Below the pieces are notes generated by a model. The model was not told the DNA's origin. It saw only the letters and a program-made list of their open reading frames with translations, and made no database searches. Position numbers and translations under genes: made by a program. From Rhodocollybia butyracea (lineage: Eukaryota > Basidiomycota > Agaricomycetes > Agaricales > Omphalotaceae): a stretch of 64,000 nucleotides of DNA. Every line of letters begins with the position of its first letter. Position 1 is the stretch's first letter. Positions 1 to 16,407 of the stretch are shown here, piece after piece. The DNA lies in assembly GCA_015501585.1 (NCBI GenBank), contig JADNRY010000066.1, positions 186,001-250,000 on the forward strand, given 5' to 3'.

Positions 1-87
1 ATAACAATGAATAACAAAAAGTCTAGCGAATTAGAATTATACAATGAGTACTACATTTGGGATCATGAAGCTCTACAATAAGTATAT

Positions 88-1596
88 TCAATGTTTACCT
101 GATGGGCTCCCGCCAGTCCTCTGTTGCTCGCTCAGCTCCTGCATCATTATGTCGTCGAGCTCCATCTCATCCCGCTCAAATTCCATTTCTGCTCTCCATG
201 TACGATCATCAATCCGTTCTTCATCAGCAGGATCTTCCGCAATACCGACGTCAGCAATTTCATCGTCTAGCAGAATTAAACAATTAGCTGATCTAAGAAA
301 GTGCGATAGCAACAAAAAATCCTTACCTTTCTCCGAAGGCATAATAACTATCCACAAGATTTTGTCGGTTCCCCATGATTCTACCAAATCCGCATCAGCG
401 ATCTTCCTCTCCATGTTCGTCATCCTTTGACCAAGAACCAGTGTCCCTAATGAACCTCGTGTCATACGATTTCGTTCCTGCTCAACCTGTTCCCGTTCGA
501 TTTCCCTCTGCAGTCGGTGTTCCTGGAAGGCATTGAAAGCCCGCGAAGCGACCGATTTCACCGAGCTAGAAGAGGAGGAATTTCGGTTCATAGGGAGCCT
601 AGAGCTCGACGGAGGCGCAAAGCCTGCTTCCTTGATACTCTGCAATGCCCTCCGTCTCTGCTCCAGTCTCTTCTCTGACGATTTCTGCTGTGCATTGTCA
701 AACTTTACACCCCAATACGCCATCGTGTCTATGACACCTTGTGGTTTTGCTGGAGGAGGAAGGTTTTGAACGTTCAGAGGTAACGCAATGTCCTGAATCA
801 TAGCCAACCTCCTGCCCAATGTTGGGCTGTTTATCGGATCACCTGGCCTTCCAGTGGGAGAGATAGAACGAGGTTTGTCAGCGACAGCATGGATGATGGT
901 GCTGGCAATTGGTTGGATGACGGGAATGGGAAGACTCAGAAGAACAGAGCCGAGACCACGACCGAACTTGTTCAATTTGGAACGGGGTTTAGATTTGGAC
1001 TCTGAATCCACTAAAGCGAGCATGGCGGGAGTGGTGCAGAGACGAACAGAGAGGCCGCGAGGTTTGAATAGTTTCAAGTTGGCCGCGCGAAGATATCGGT
1101 CGGTCAGGGTTTTGGAAAGGACATGGATGGCTACTCCAGCGGAAATGTTTATTACCATTCCTGCAATCATTGCCCAGTGATATGGACTATGTTTGTTGAG
1201 TTAGCTTTAGGCACAAAAGACACATAACACATGTTCTTACACCAATCCAATGATCTTGCCAGCGAAATCAACGACACGAAGAGGTGGACTAGCTGAGATA
1301 GCCATGTTCAAACCATCGATAAAGTTCAGAAACACGCCTTGGGATATCCCAACGATCTCAAGAGCATCTGGATACCCACGGCAAAAACCAGACTCGGCTT
1401 TTGGGTTTACACCAGCCTGAGGAATACAAATGGGTAAAGGAAGAGAAGCCTGTTCAGTATAAGCCGAAGCTGGGGTGATGTATGTGCGGATCAATACATC
1501 GGCATCGTGAGCGAGTCGAATTCCAGAAGATTGGCCAGTGGACTGTTCTTCTTCAGCTGGTACAGGCAAAGTACTGTAGGACGGGGGAGATTGCAT
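88..1596 (-). CDS. Conserved fungal protein of unknown function, membrane-associated
   Basis: Three exons can be joined in frame on the minus strand: 1241-1596, 327-1186 and 88-266, with introns of 54 and 60 nt (GT-AG), giving 464 residues. The 60-nt intron is a multiple of three, so the open frame runs through it; its donor (gtaagg) and acceptor (ctag) support removal. Around residues 115-135 a hydrophobic stretch (WAMIAGMVINISAGVAIHVL) is followed by the motif LFKPRGLSVRL. I recognise the hydrophobic-plus-FKPRGL arrangement from unnamed proteins of many fungi, but no function is known to me. The middle is basic and Ser/Pro-rich; the C-terminus is a charged, probably coiled-coil region. The nearest neighbour is a decayed partial copy at 2.4-3.0 kb. 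The start is the first ATG after an upstream stop. Function is not assigned. Confidence 0.75.
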
Positions 1597-2394
1597 GTTT
1601 GTCTGGAAGAAAGTCCTTGCGAGTAAGGACTCTTTTATAACGGAAGGGTCGAGACATTGTACACGTGGGAAATATGCAGTTACTATGTAACTTAACTTGA
1701 TAAGTTAATCGCTTTCCGCGTATCCGTTTTCCCTTGCTGTGCATATAAAGTGCAGAGTGCTGAGCGCTAGATCGTCGGTGGAGCTACACCGCAATACTGA
1801 CTATCGCACACAATGTTTTTACACCTTTCTCGCTTCCAGCCTCGTGTACAATAATAGAAACCATATCGCATCTACCGACGGCTTACCGACGGCCTTCACT
1901 GGCTTCAGGGCTATCGACATATATGTGATTGTTTTTATTGCCATTTTTGCGATAGACTTGTGATTTTACCTCAAGAGACCTCAAGATTACTTGGAATATC
2001 AAATTAGTTTCGGCGATTCCTATAATTGCTTCTTACGATCTACCCTGATCTATCCTCCAACCCTTTAACTCATGCTTCAGGTCACAGGTAAAGGATGTCC
2101 TGTAAGTAACCTTCCTCTTGAGGTAGACCGTCTGACGGAGCACTCCTCACCTCAAGCTTTCATTTGATTTCCCAAAATGTAGATCAAAGTCGTGCAACAA
2201 TCAATCACCTCCTGGAGGGTGGTTGTAGTTTATCACACCCAAAGCAGACGAACGCGTCAAGTCCTCAACTGATCCGAGACTTTCAAGACTGCATGAGTGA
2301 ATAGCCACCCCAGCCCTCGTCGTTGCTTCACTTAAACAAGATTGGTCATTTCAAGTGAAGGTATTCAACATCTAAATTACGTTTCTGCTCACTT
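1597..2394. other. Intergenic stretch, no gene seen
   Basis: About 800 bases between the minus-strand gene and its decayed copy. Short open frames here have no recognisable domain and no usable intron pattern. It should contain the promoter of the gene to its left. I see nothing further in it. Confidence 0.5.
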
Positions 2395-3035
2395 CATCAA
2401 TCCGTTCTTCATTAACAAGATCTTCCTCCATCTAGAGGAATGATTAGCTGAGACGAGAAAGTCTGAAAGCAACCAACAACTTCACCTTTCTCCGAAGACA
2501 GAGTTAGGATATTCCCCAAGATTTTATTCAATTTGATTAGCGATTTTCGTATGCCAGGTTTCGCTGCTACTCCACCTGCTCCCGTGGCGTTCTCTTGGAA
2601 AACACCAAAAAGCCCGTGAATCACCGAGCTGCAAAGAGGATGTATTTAAATTGATAGGAAGTTTAGAGTTGGACGGGGGTATAAAGCCTGCTTTCTCGAT
2701 ACTCTGCACAGTGTAGTACCCCCCGTTGCCCTCCGTCTCAACTGTTCCAGTGTTTTCTCCCGCGATTTTTCTAAAGCCCCACAGCCCATTGCGCTATAGT
2801 ATCCGACACCGTGGGGTTTGACTGGAGGAAGGTTTGAATACTCAAAGGTAATACGAAGGCCCTGGCCGCCAGGGCCTTCGTTGTATGCGGAAATATGGAT
2901 TAATGGTGCCAGATATTGCTTATACGTCTATGGAATTAGGAAGACTTGGAAGAACAGAACCAAGACTACGACTGAACTTGTTTAGTTTGGAAACGGTTTT
3001 GGATTTGGCGTCTAAATCCAGTAGAGCGAGCTTGG
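2395..3035 (-). pseudogene. Decayed partial duplicate of the 0.1-1.6 kb gene
   Basis: Read on the minus strand, this region repeats recognisable pieces of the gene at 88-1596 in the same order: the segment around AGFAPPSSSRLP (here AGFIPPSNSKLP), the KLNKFGRGLGSVLL region, and the C-terminal intron neighbourhood with its flanking SEKG. Frames are broken by stops and indels, and a stretch equivalent to roughly 785-925 of the intact gene is missing. At that junction sits a 27-nt inverted repeat (2854-2880). No continuous product can be read, so this is a degraded tandem copy. Confidence 0.8.
2854..2880. repeat. Short perfect inverted repeat inside the pseudogene
   Basis: Two 12-nt arms (cgaaggccctgg and its complement) are separated by 3 nt (ccg). 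The arms are perfect and GC-rich. The repeat lies at the point where the pseudogene departs from its parent, so it may mark the deletion junction rather than a functional hairpin. Confidence 0.85.
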
Positions 3036-3772
3036 AAAGGTGATTCTTTTGTGAACTTTATGCACATATTATTGGCGGTAACTCGCCGTCATAATGATCT
3101 TTTTTTCAACAAATCACTAACACCGTATAGAGGGGGGACTCACGAACAGAGATTAGGTTCCTTAGAGTGATGATTGTTTGATCGGTGCTTTTCGACGAGG
3201 TTCAAAAGTTCCCGGGCGTCTTGCAGGTCTTTGACCTTGCAATCCAGATGTTTTTTCGGAAGGATTCATGAACCACGGTCAATCTTAATTTCAATATCAC
3301 CGCCCAGTCTTTGCGAAGCAACTTGGGAAGCAAGTATCTCTCAGTATCAACTCATGAGTATGATTCGTAAGGAGGTCCCCGATTCGATTTCGTCAGATTG
3401 CAGGTTTGCTGCCAAACTTATGTTTTTGTCGTACGTTGAACGAAAGGTTATACATGCACTTCATTGTCAACTGCTCCACTGGCACTTGTTGGCTGCAGTA
3501 TTGATAATACCTACCGCATTGGTAAGTAATTAGATGTATTGCATGTGATGAGCGCGTCAAAACATCTTGCTTGTACATGCCATGATGGTAGCGAAATCGC
3601 GTACAGCATCGACAGCCGTCTTGTCACTTGAAGAGCAGTTTCGCTATTGTTTTTCGGTCTAGTTCGGCAGACGGAGCACCGGATCTGTTTCTGTGGTGAT
3701 GTCCCGGGCCGGGTACGTGGCAGTGTTCGTCTCTCATCGATTCGTTGACAAAGCGTTGTTATTTGTTCCCCC
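3036..3772. other. Upstream region of the kinase gene
   Basis: About 740 bases with no convincing coding sequence. It lies directly upstream of the kinase start and presumably holds its promoter and 5' UTR. No clear TATA box was picked out. Confidence 0.4.
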
Positions 3773-8001
<4,229 letters not shown>

Positions 8002-9536
8002 GGCGTCGGTCGGATCAAGTCGTGGATGATATTGGTTGTCGGGCTCGCGAGGGTGCCGACAGATGATACTCAACGGAACGCTGACAGTTTATGTTTTTGG
8101 CAATGCTTTGATATTGTACGCCTCCTTTACGTTTATTATTCTTTCTTCTCTTCCTTCTCTATGTACTGTGGTATCCTACTGTCGAGCTTTCTCTTCTTTG
8201 TATTCTTTTATCCCTCTTTTAAATTTCTCATTGCCGCTTTGCTTGTAACCATCTTACTTATCTCTCCCCCCTCCATCGATCCATTCCTGTCCATTCCTCC
8301 TTCCTTTCTACCCTTCTATACACACAATACCTCCATCGTCACGCTGTCCTAATCCTCTCGCCGGTACTGTATCCGCTTCTAGGTACTTTTAAGTCTTTCT
8401 TTGCCCCCCTGCTTGTCTCTCTCCGTCTCCGTGCAAAGACCCAAATGGCAATCGCAGATATACTTATATCGGTTCTTCCGTCGTAGGGTTTTGAAAACAT
8501 CTAATGTCCAATGCTTTCTGGATTGCATGCTTGTACTTTCCCATCCTTCAGCGCTTCAGCGGTTCCCTTCTTCCGTCCAATTGGGTTTGCTGTCTTTCAA
8601 ATCGTTTCTGGCTCATAAGTCAAACGATGGTTCTCCCCTGTTTTCCTTATATTGGTCGTGCAGGTCACTGCATTGTCACTGCAAGTAATCCATCATAACC
8701 ATTTACTATTAGTACATCTACCTTCCCACTGACCTCATTTTTAAGAAAGGTATGTGGCTTTATGTGGCCCTGGGTCACAAGGTTGGTTGGCTGACTACGC
8801 ACGGTTATAGGACCGTTCGCGAGTTATCGTACGGGAAACGTTCAACTGACTCCGGGCCATAGCCTATTTGTTCTGCATTCCATCTCTACTACAGTATCTG
8901 CTAATAATTACAGTAAAGGCAGAACAGAATCGAACAGATCATAATTCATCATTATCATTATCAATTGCGATAGGCATCAATTATCGATTCAAGTTGAAAC
9001 TTCAATCATCTTTTCCAATTACGCGAAGAGAGAAGGAATTTGAAACTTGTTTTGCCATCGCGCTCAATTAGTCCTCAGGCATGATTGTGAATTTATCCAA
9101 GTCCACCCTAGTCCACCCTCCCCCTCTGTTCGATTATTGACGATATGTGCTCTGAAATTCGATGCCTTCATGATATACAGATCACTATGCTTTGGAGGTG
9201 CACTGATACACATCAGCACGCATCCTGACAATCTTCTTCTCTAGAGGCGTGGTCGCCTTCCTATTCGCCCTGGAGCATGTAGATGTGTATCTCTGAGAAA
9301 AAACCGGTCGCATTGGAAATACATACGCATACTTATCTATACTTATCTATACTTATATACAGGTTTGGAGAGATTTCTCCTGGCCTGCGGCTTACCGCTC
9401 AAGCGGATCAGTCACGGTTGCATCAACCAGATCAACTTGACAAAAGGGGACATTCAGGGAGGCTAGTCGGAAGATAAAGCAGCGAGCCAAAGATTTCAAT
9501 CCATTTATTTCTCTGACTTTCCTTTGCCTGTTATCT
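8002..9536. other. Intergenic region after the kinase
   Basis: About 1.5 kb without a supportable gene. 8100-8400 is strongly pyrimidine-rich on the plus strand and may include kinase 3' UTR. Near 9330-9360 there is a short tandem of the 10-mer acttatctat. Upstream sequence of the next gene lies at its right end. Confidence 0.45.
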
Positions 9537-11696
9537 ATGTTTTCTCGTTTTCCGACAGTTTCTCGCATTGTGCTCTTTCATTTGGTTGCTTTTACCTTCG
9601 CTTATAAGCAACCTTTCGAATACCTAGTCGCTATTGAGAGGTTTGCCACTGCGTGCGTAAATTGGGTAATTTCTGTGTGCAAAGCTGACTTGTCTTAGAT
9701 TCAACAATCCTTCTTCCGTAGTTGCTGGTACATTGCCCGCCCCCCTCGCGAAGGATGTCGTAGGGAGGGTTGACATTACGACGACGTTTGTCGGACAGGA
9801 GCTCAACGTAGAATATCTTTTCGGTTTATTCGCAGAAAGTTCACTGCAGAATACCACGCAACTTATCGGGTCCCCTTCCTCCTACACTGTCCAATCTCTC
9901 GTAGTCGAACCTCCCGTTGTGGCTGTTAGCATAATCAACAACTTGAACTATCCGACCGTCAATCTTTCCGTCCCTCTTCAGTTCGATTTATTTATCGCCT
10001 TCGACAATGACATGAATATCATTTCGTACGATGCGATTGCTCGTCGCTGGGGCGAATTTATGGACTATGTTACCCCCCTGCTAGTTCCAAAGATTGCCGA
10101 AGAACTCAACTCGACGATTACCAACGTCACAGAGTTGATCACTCTCAAAGCAGCGGTGGATGTTTGCGCAATGTCAACGCAGTACTGTACGGGGACAAAC
10201 CAGCAATATGCCTCAAACGATGCATGTATGTCATTCATGACACAGCTTCCATTTGGTCAATCCTGGGCAGGAGGACTTGATACCGGGTTCTGCAGGTATA
10301 TCCACAAAAGTCTGTGCCCTGATCCTTTTAAACATCGTGCAGAATTGATGTGGCCTTTTTTTTAATAGACATGGTGAAATTCCGTCCGGAAGTTCATTGT
10401 CCTCATATTGGTCCTACTGGAGGAGATATGTGTATCCCGCGAGATTATGTGCAGATAACTGAAAATATGCCGTTTAATAACACCCTTCTGGCGTATAATT
10501 CCAGCTACAATCGCCTTGACATGGAAAATCTACCCCCAGCTAATCAATTGGAGCTGGTTAAAGTTCAGACCAACATTGTCTACATGACCACTGTTGCATT
10601 TGTGCGTGGAACTTGCTCTTAAGTCCTTTTTTATGACGATTGACAACTTAATGTTATTCAGTTCTCTGTTTCTTGTGTTTGTTATATGCTTATTCTCTAC
10701 ATCATAGCCAAAACAATTGAAATGTTCCTTTGTCGCTTCTCTGTTTGTTATCGGGAACTGTCTTTCGCAAATCAACGGAATACAACCACTTATGTTCTGG
10801 ATATCCTCATAACCACGGCAGGTCTGGTTCTCCAACTCATCTCTTCTCCGGTGCTCGTCAGTCGATACACATTCAACAACTTCGGCATGCTCAAAGTCAC
10901 TGCGTTGCTAATTTCCGGACTGTATATTTTCGAGCTGACCTACCGTTCGTCGATGAGGTGGCCTCTAATGATCCATCATTTTTCTACGATTTTCTCCATT
11001 GTGCTGTTGCTCAGTGTAGCATCCTACACGTCACATCCCGCACTGATGGGTGCGGGGGAAATCTGGTTATTTCAAGCTACAACGGAGCAGAGTGTTTTTA
11101 TCGGTTTACTGATGTGTAAGTCTTGTAAAATTGTGCAATTTATGCTTTGATTGACTTGGGTGTTCTCCAAAGATCGTCTAGGATCTTCTCCCAAACTCAC
11201 ATATAATGTTCTATATTTCGCATCTATACAATCGTTGTGAGCATACTATGACTACCTCTTATTTTTCACTCCACTTATGCGTGCGCGTTCCTCCTCAGTA
11301 TCTTCAAGCTAGCTTTCGCTACATACCTCATTGTATTTTGGGCACAAAAACTAGTTCGGTTTCACTCTTCTCCAGACGATTTGGCATTTTCTGTTTTCCT
11401 GGTTGTACTCGTAGTGCTCTTGGTGTTTACGCAAATGTGAGCGTCTCCTCTCAAGATCCGCTCAACGAAGCTGACTTTGCATAAGATATGGGGCTTGGGC
11501 CGTCTGGAGTCTGGCGACTAGGGTAAATCGGTCAATACACACCCTCTCCGAGTCTATGATGGAAGCGGGTTCGCGATCGGATTCCACTGTGGATGTGTCA
11601 GAGCCCAAGTCTACCACGAATAAAGAGTTGCCGTTGGTATGCATAGTTTCCGATGATTTCACGGAAGAGACCTCGCTGTACCACAATGTTGGTTAG
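9537..11696 (+). CDS. Secreted-domain plus TLC-like multi-pass membrane protein
   Basis: Seven exons join in frame (9537-9640, 9699-10309, 10369-10601, 10662-11115, 11173-11236, 11299-11436, 11486-11696), coding for 604 residues. An N-terminal signal sequence (VLFHLVAFTFA) leads into about 300 residues of predicted lumenal/extracellular domain with many N-glycosylation sequons and a Cys-rich core containing VHCPHIGPTGGDMC. The second half has about six or seven hydrophobic segments; one carries RSSMRWPLMIHHF, which resembles the His-pair signature of TLC (TRAM-LAG1-CLN8) domains. A short Ser/Glu-rich cytosolic tail ends the protein. I know similar unnamed proteins in mushrooms but no assigned function; a lipid-related role is only an inference from the TLC-like motif. 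The extracellular module has no family name that I can give. Confidence 0.8.
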
Positions 11697-12409
11697 CGTT
11701 CAGATCTAGTTACATTTATTGTACATTTTATACCCTAAATCTGAACGGGAAAAATTATTCATAGTAGCGGCTACACGAAGCAGTAATACCACATGTAAGT
11801 ACTAACGGAACATCCTTCCAATTAGATTCGGAGGCAAAAAACATCGAACGCCGGCGCTTACCGAGCGCTCATTCGCCAAATCGGGTCATACCCAGAAACT
11901 CGTTATGATCGATACCTTGTTGATACTTTGCCATAAAAACTAGTGTGTTCGTTCGTTGATACCACGCTAAGCATAATCGTATCCTGAGTACCTATTCTTT
12001 CTTCGTACTAGCTAGTTGGCAGTCACCCAGAAAACTTGACTGGAGCGCCTTTTTCGTGCATTGATTCCCTACTTTAGATCTTATTGGATCCTATTCCACT
12101 TATTTCTCAAGCGACATCTCCAGTGAACTGAAATCACTTCGGAGATCTTAGTACCCAACTTTCGTTCTTTCTTTCGGTCATTCTCTTCTTGGTTTGTTGT
12201 ACTTAGTCCAAAACAAGTACCATTTTAGAATACAGATGTTACAGCAGAATAATAAGAAAACAAGCCACAATTGGCGGTCTTTAGTGCCTGCGTGTATTAT
12301 AGGCGAGCGAGTCACGATTATCTTTGATGCCAGCGTGTATCATAGGCGAGCAAAAACGGTTACAGATACATACTCACTTTGTAGCGATCAGAAATTTGCA
12401 CCTTTGACT
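11697..12409. other. Convergent intergenic region with a 24-bp direct repeat
   Basis: The gap between the 3' ends of the TLC-like gene and the GMC gene. No gene is seen. Two 24-bp near-identical direct repeats (gcgtgtat.ataggcgagc core) lie at 12285-12308 and 12328-12351. Confidence 0.5.
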
Positions 12410-14345
12410 TTAGGCATACAGTTCCGGATGGTCTGCCTTGATCATATCTGCTGCCTGTTCGTTGTTGTCGTTAGTAAGACTAGAATAGCATTCCATCAGG
12501 AGCTGACCTTTTCTGCAATCATATAAACAGAGTTTTGAATACGGCAGTCAGGAATAACAGGGATGACCGAGGCATCAATGACGCGCAAGTTTTGAACACC
12601 ATAAACTCGCAGCTGGCCGTCGACAACGCCGTGCTCGAGGTCTTTGCCCATACGATTGGTGCCACAGGGATCTGAAAAGGTATCAGTCGACTGGAAATGT
12701 AGAGGGCTTGTTTACTTACGGAACCCGGTCTGCGATCGCTCCAGAATCATCTTATTCATCGCCTCGTCCGACGTCCTCGGCATCGGCCAAGGATAGTCCT
12801 CTCTGATGATATCCTTCATGCCGTCGCCATTCATCACGATATCATCTACAAAGCGTATCCCTTCACGCAACGCTACGATATCCAAATGCTCAGCGAAGAA
12901 GTTGATGTTGATATTTGGTTGCTCCAGTGGGTCGGTCGATTTAAGCGTTACTGTTCCTGTCTTGGACAAGGGCCGAAGCAAGTCCACAATGATGGTAAGG
13001 TAATCACCGGTGGGAGGCGTAGGGATGTGCCACTGGAATGCATCGCTGAACATGGGCACAAAGTCAATCTCGAAGTGCGGCTGGCCGCCAGGACCGAACG
13101 GGTCTTTGCCGCCATTCGCTGCCTTCGCTGCCTCGTATTCTGGGATACCACGAAGGAGGGAGTCAATGCGGGGCAACCCGACTAGTTCGAGTAAGCCACT
13201 TGTATAAGGGCCGATGTTCTTCCAGCGGTACGAGGAGATAGCTGCATCTTTCTCGAGGCCAGCACGTAGTAGGTGATGGTCGAGGCCGTAGCCGTCTTTG
13301 AGGCGGAACACATGTGCCAGGATGGGATGGTCGAGTAGATTCTGGCCGACGTGTCGGGAGTTGACGACCTCGTCGATTCCAAACGATTTGAGCGTCTTTG
13401 CGGGCCCAATGCCTGACAACATCAGAAGTTTGGGTGACTCGTACACTCCACTAGAAACAATGACCTCGTGTTTGGCCTTGTAAGACTCCTCGGTCCCATC
13501 CTCGCGGATGACAACGACGCCAACAGCACGGCCGTTCTCAATGATCAGCTTCTTGGAGTTTGTCTTGCCCAAGACAGTGACGTTCGTTTTGCCAACAAGG
13601 TAGAGCCACGAGGACGACCGTTTACCGTTGTAGATACTGTTTAGAGCTTTCCATAGGCCGCCCATTGTGCCGTTGTGCACGTCTTCAGTGAGTGGTTCAC
13701 CCTTGCTCACCCATGCCTCCGTCAGGGCATGTCGAAAGCGGTCAACTTCGGGGGCAAGGACAGAGTGCGAGACAGGGATGGGCCCGTCCTTGCCAATGTA
13801 CGAGAGCGACGGTGAAAAGAGTTTCTTGTCATCGTGATAGGTGGCTGGCTAGTGGTGTATGACAATTAGTCCGGTAATATACACAACTTTCACACTATAT
13901 TACCTTGTAAAAATATTTCTTGCATTTCTCCCACGTCCACTCCTTGCCACCAAACTCAGCCCACTCGTCAAACGTGGCTGCGCTCCCGGGGATCCAGGTG
14001 TAGTAGTTGAGGCAGCTGCTTCCGCCGAGCGTCTTGCCGCGGGTGTTGGGTTTCTCGACGCGGGTATACTCCGGACGGTCAATCATAGTCGTCTTGTACC
14101 CCCAGTCATACTTGCTATCACGGAGCTCGAAAGCTCGGGCTGGAGTCGTGATGGCGTCGATGTCACCAGGGTTGGTGATACCCGCTTCGATGACAAGGAC
14201 TTTGACCTTGGAGTTCTCGGCCAGACGCCCGGCGACGGCACAACCCGCGGTACCTCCTGGTATTTTATAAGACAAGGTCAAAGCGAGGGATAGCAAGGGG
14301 TGTTATCTTACCTCCCACGACGATAAAGTCGAATTCGTTGGTCAT
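12410..14345 (-). CDS. GMC family FAD-dependent oxidoreductase, intracellular
   Basis: Five exons join in frame on the minus strand (14312-14345, 13904-14256, 12720-13848, 12508-12671, 12410-12454), giving 574 residues, a normal GMC length. The protein starts directly with the FAD-binding fold (FIVVGGGTAGCAVAGRLAE), so there is no signal peptide and it should be intracellular. Other landmarks are the GKTLGGSSCLNYYTW signature, the second GMC signature (SSGVYESPKLLMLSGIG) and the C-terminal RHPCGTNRMG, which carries the first active-site His. The second active-site position reads PDCRIQNSVYM, with Asn where many family members have His, as in alcohol-oxidase-like enzymes. A last short exon restores the usual EKAADMIKADHP ending. 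Substrate cannot be assigned; alcohol or choline-dehydrogenase-like activity is likely. It lies tail-to-tail with the TLC-like gene. Confidence 0.93.
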
Positions 14346-16407
14346 TCTGAAATGGGTGGTTGGCTAGATCTGCTGAGACCGAACCTGTTTCTCCATAATA
14401 TACCTCCGCGACATTCTATTTCTATAGCACCCCACGCTCATAAGTGAAGCAGAAGCGCTGGAGTGGCTTGAGTCATCGCATGATATTGATGTGGATTGAT
14501 ATGGTTCATAACCTTCTTCGACATAAAAACTTCCATGAAAGGAAGAGATGACGAACCCGGCGAGGTGGTCGGCCAATGGGAATGCAGAGGTGAACCTTTT
14601 CTTTGTTCATGTGGACATGGAGATTATCGACGAGAAATGAGGTTTTCCGGGTGTGGGTGAAGCAAGAAGAAAGCGATCCCACAGATGTCCGTCTCCGGGC
14701 CAAATGTCGATTCCAGAGCGGGTGTCCAATGGTAAAGGTGAGAGTGTCCCAGATATTTCTGTAATGGTAGCCCACGCGAACGAACAGCTGAGTTCATGAA
14801 AGAGGTCGGAAAGCGCTTTGACCATCATCTTCGTTGATGCAGTGAGATTAATGGACGAGTTATGAGGGCCTGGAAGCTCCATTCCAGAAAAGCTCATATA
14901 GATGGGCTGAATATTGATATATGATACCGCGTATTGCATAACATTCATCTTCTCCTGATAATGGGTTAGGACATGTAGAAAGGGAACTAGGTGCTTTCTT
15001 ACCTTGTCAAGTTCAGACGACCTATCAGATCCACAGGAACGATCTCATTTTTTCCATACCATCCATATTCAGTCCCAGCAGCCTTGATAAGCATTCGGCT
15101 CAACCGTACCCCAAGACTGAGCCATATTTCTGCAGAGTTGGAAGCATTCTAGAGTGGGCCGTAGATGGGAAAAGGAAACGCGTTTTCAGCGGTGCGGTAC
15201 GCTGAGCTGGTAGACCTGCCAATGTGACTGGTGAGGTTTTTTTATTAATAGCTGCGTTTTAATCACCTCGTATTTCCCAGCTTCTTTCATAGGGGTCAAA
15301 ATAGCGCATACTAGTCGTCTTGTAGTTAGGTTTGAAGTATAGCCGCAATAAGTGGTGATAAGTTGCGGCAAGGTTTGGTCAGTTTCGCAGGCATAGCCGT
15401 GACAGACATTGCCGTCTGGCTTCCGGTGGCAATTTTGGTAGTGTATGTACAGAGCCACAGTGCTCCAGCGGTGAGATATACGGATAGTTATGCTGAGGTG
15501 CGATTCATTGACGCTTGAACTAGGAAATTGCAACGTGTTTTGTACAGAGTACAGAGTACTTACGGGGCCGGCAAATCAACGGCATCACGGCGAGGCCGGG
15601 GAATTTAGAGCATGAGGCTGCTTTGACCTGCTTTGACCAGGTTGGATTCTCCACTCACCGATCGGCCACCAGTTATATCTCGTCTTCCCGACTCCCACAC
15701 ATTTGCCGAGTCGAGTGATACTCATCGGTGGTTCAGAATACCCACATGCGCGCGCCAAGCCCCATCCAAACTCTCGAATACCTTTATCTGTGTGCAGTGT
15801 TTCCTAGGCGAACCCGGGATAATACCTGCAGTTATTTGACCTAATAGTAATAGCCAAGATCACTCGAAACTACATGGATTGAAGCAACAGTGTGTACTCT
15901 GGCACTTAACCATTCAAAAAATTCGGAGCTTGCCTTCTTAAGAAGTTGGTCCTGCGCCTTCGCCTAATCAAGACGCGTTCCACATGGGTAACCGCTCCCA
16001 TCATACATCAGTACTCCGCAAGGCTCTGGCGAAAGACTTGGCTCACACTGTATCATCGTATGTGTACCAACTTGTGTACCTCCCTTCTCCCGCTTTCAAT
16101 TACCAACTTGAACTTGGTCTTGAAATTATTCGAACCGGATCATGTTGCTGTCTCTCGTTGTCCTTCGAAAGGCCCGACATCATTAGAGTCGCCCCAGGGG
16201 CCAGGATGATCTGGAGCCGAAAAAGGATTCTATGCTACTATTTATCTATAGATCGTGCTCTTATCTCATTATCGTATCATGTGGGGTGCTTTCAACTCCA
16301 GGAACTCTTCTTTATCTGGGGGCATTAAATAGTGTGGCATATGGTTCTTGCAATCTTCCAAGGTTCTTCCCTTAACCTGCCCACGCTCTGCCTCCGACGT
16401 AGCAGCA
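14346..16407. other. Divergent intergenic region, no gene seen
   Basis: Two kilobases between the starts of the GMC oxidoreductase (-) and the transporter (+). Open frames here are short and unlike any family I know. It must contain both promoters. Confidence 0.45.

Noticed and set aside
14607..14948. A 113-codon minus-strand frame between the GMC and transporter genes
   Set aside because: No recognisable domain, no intron continuity on either side, and no conservation-like pattern; expected by chance in 2 kb.
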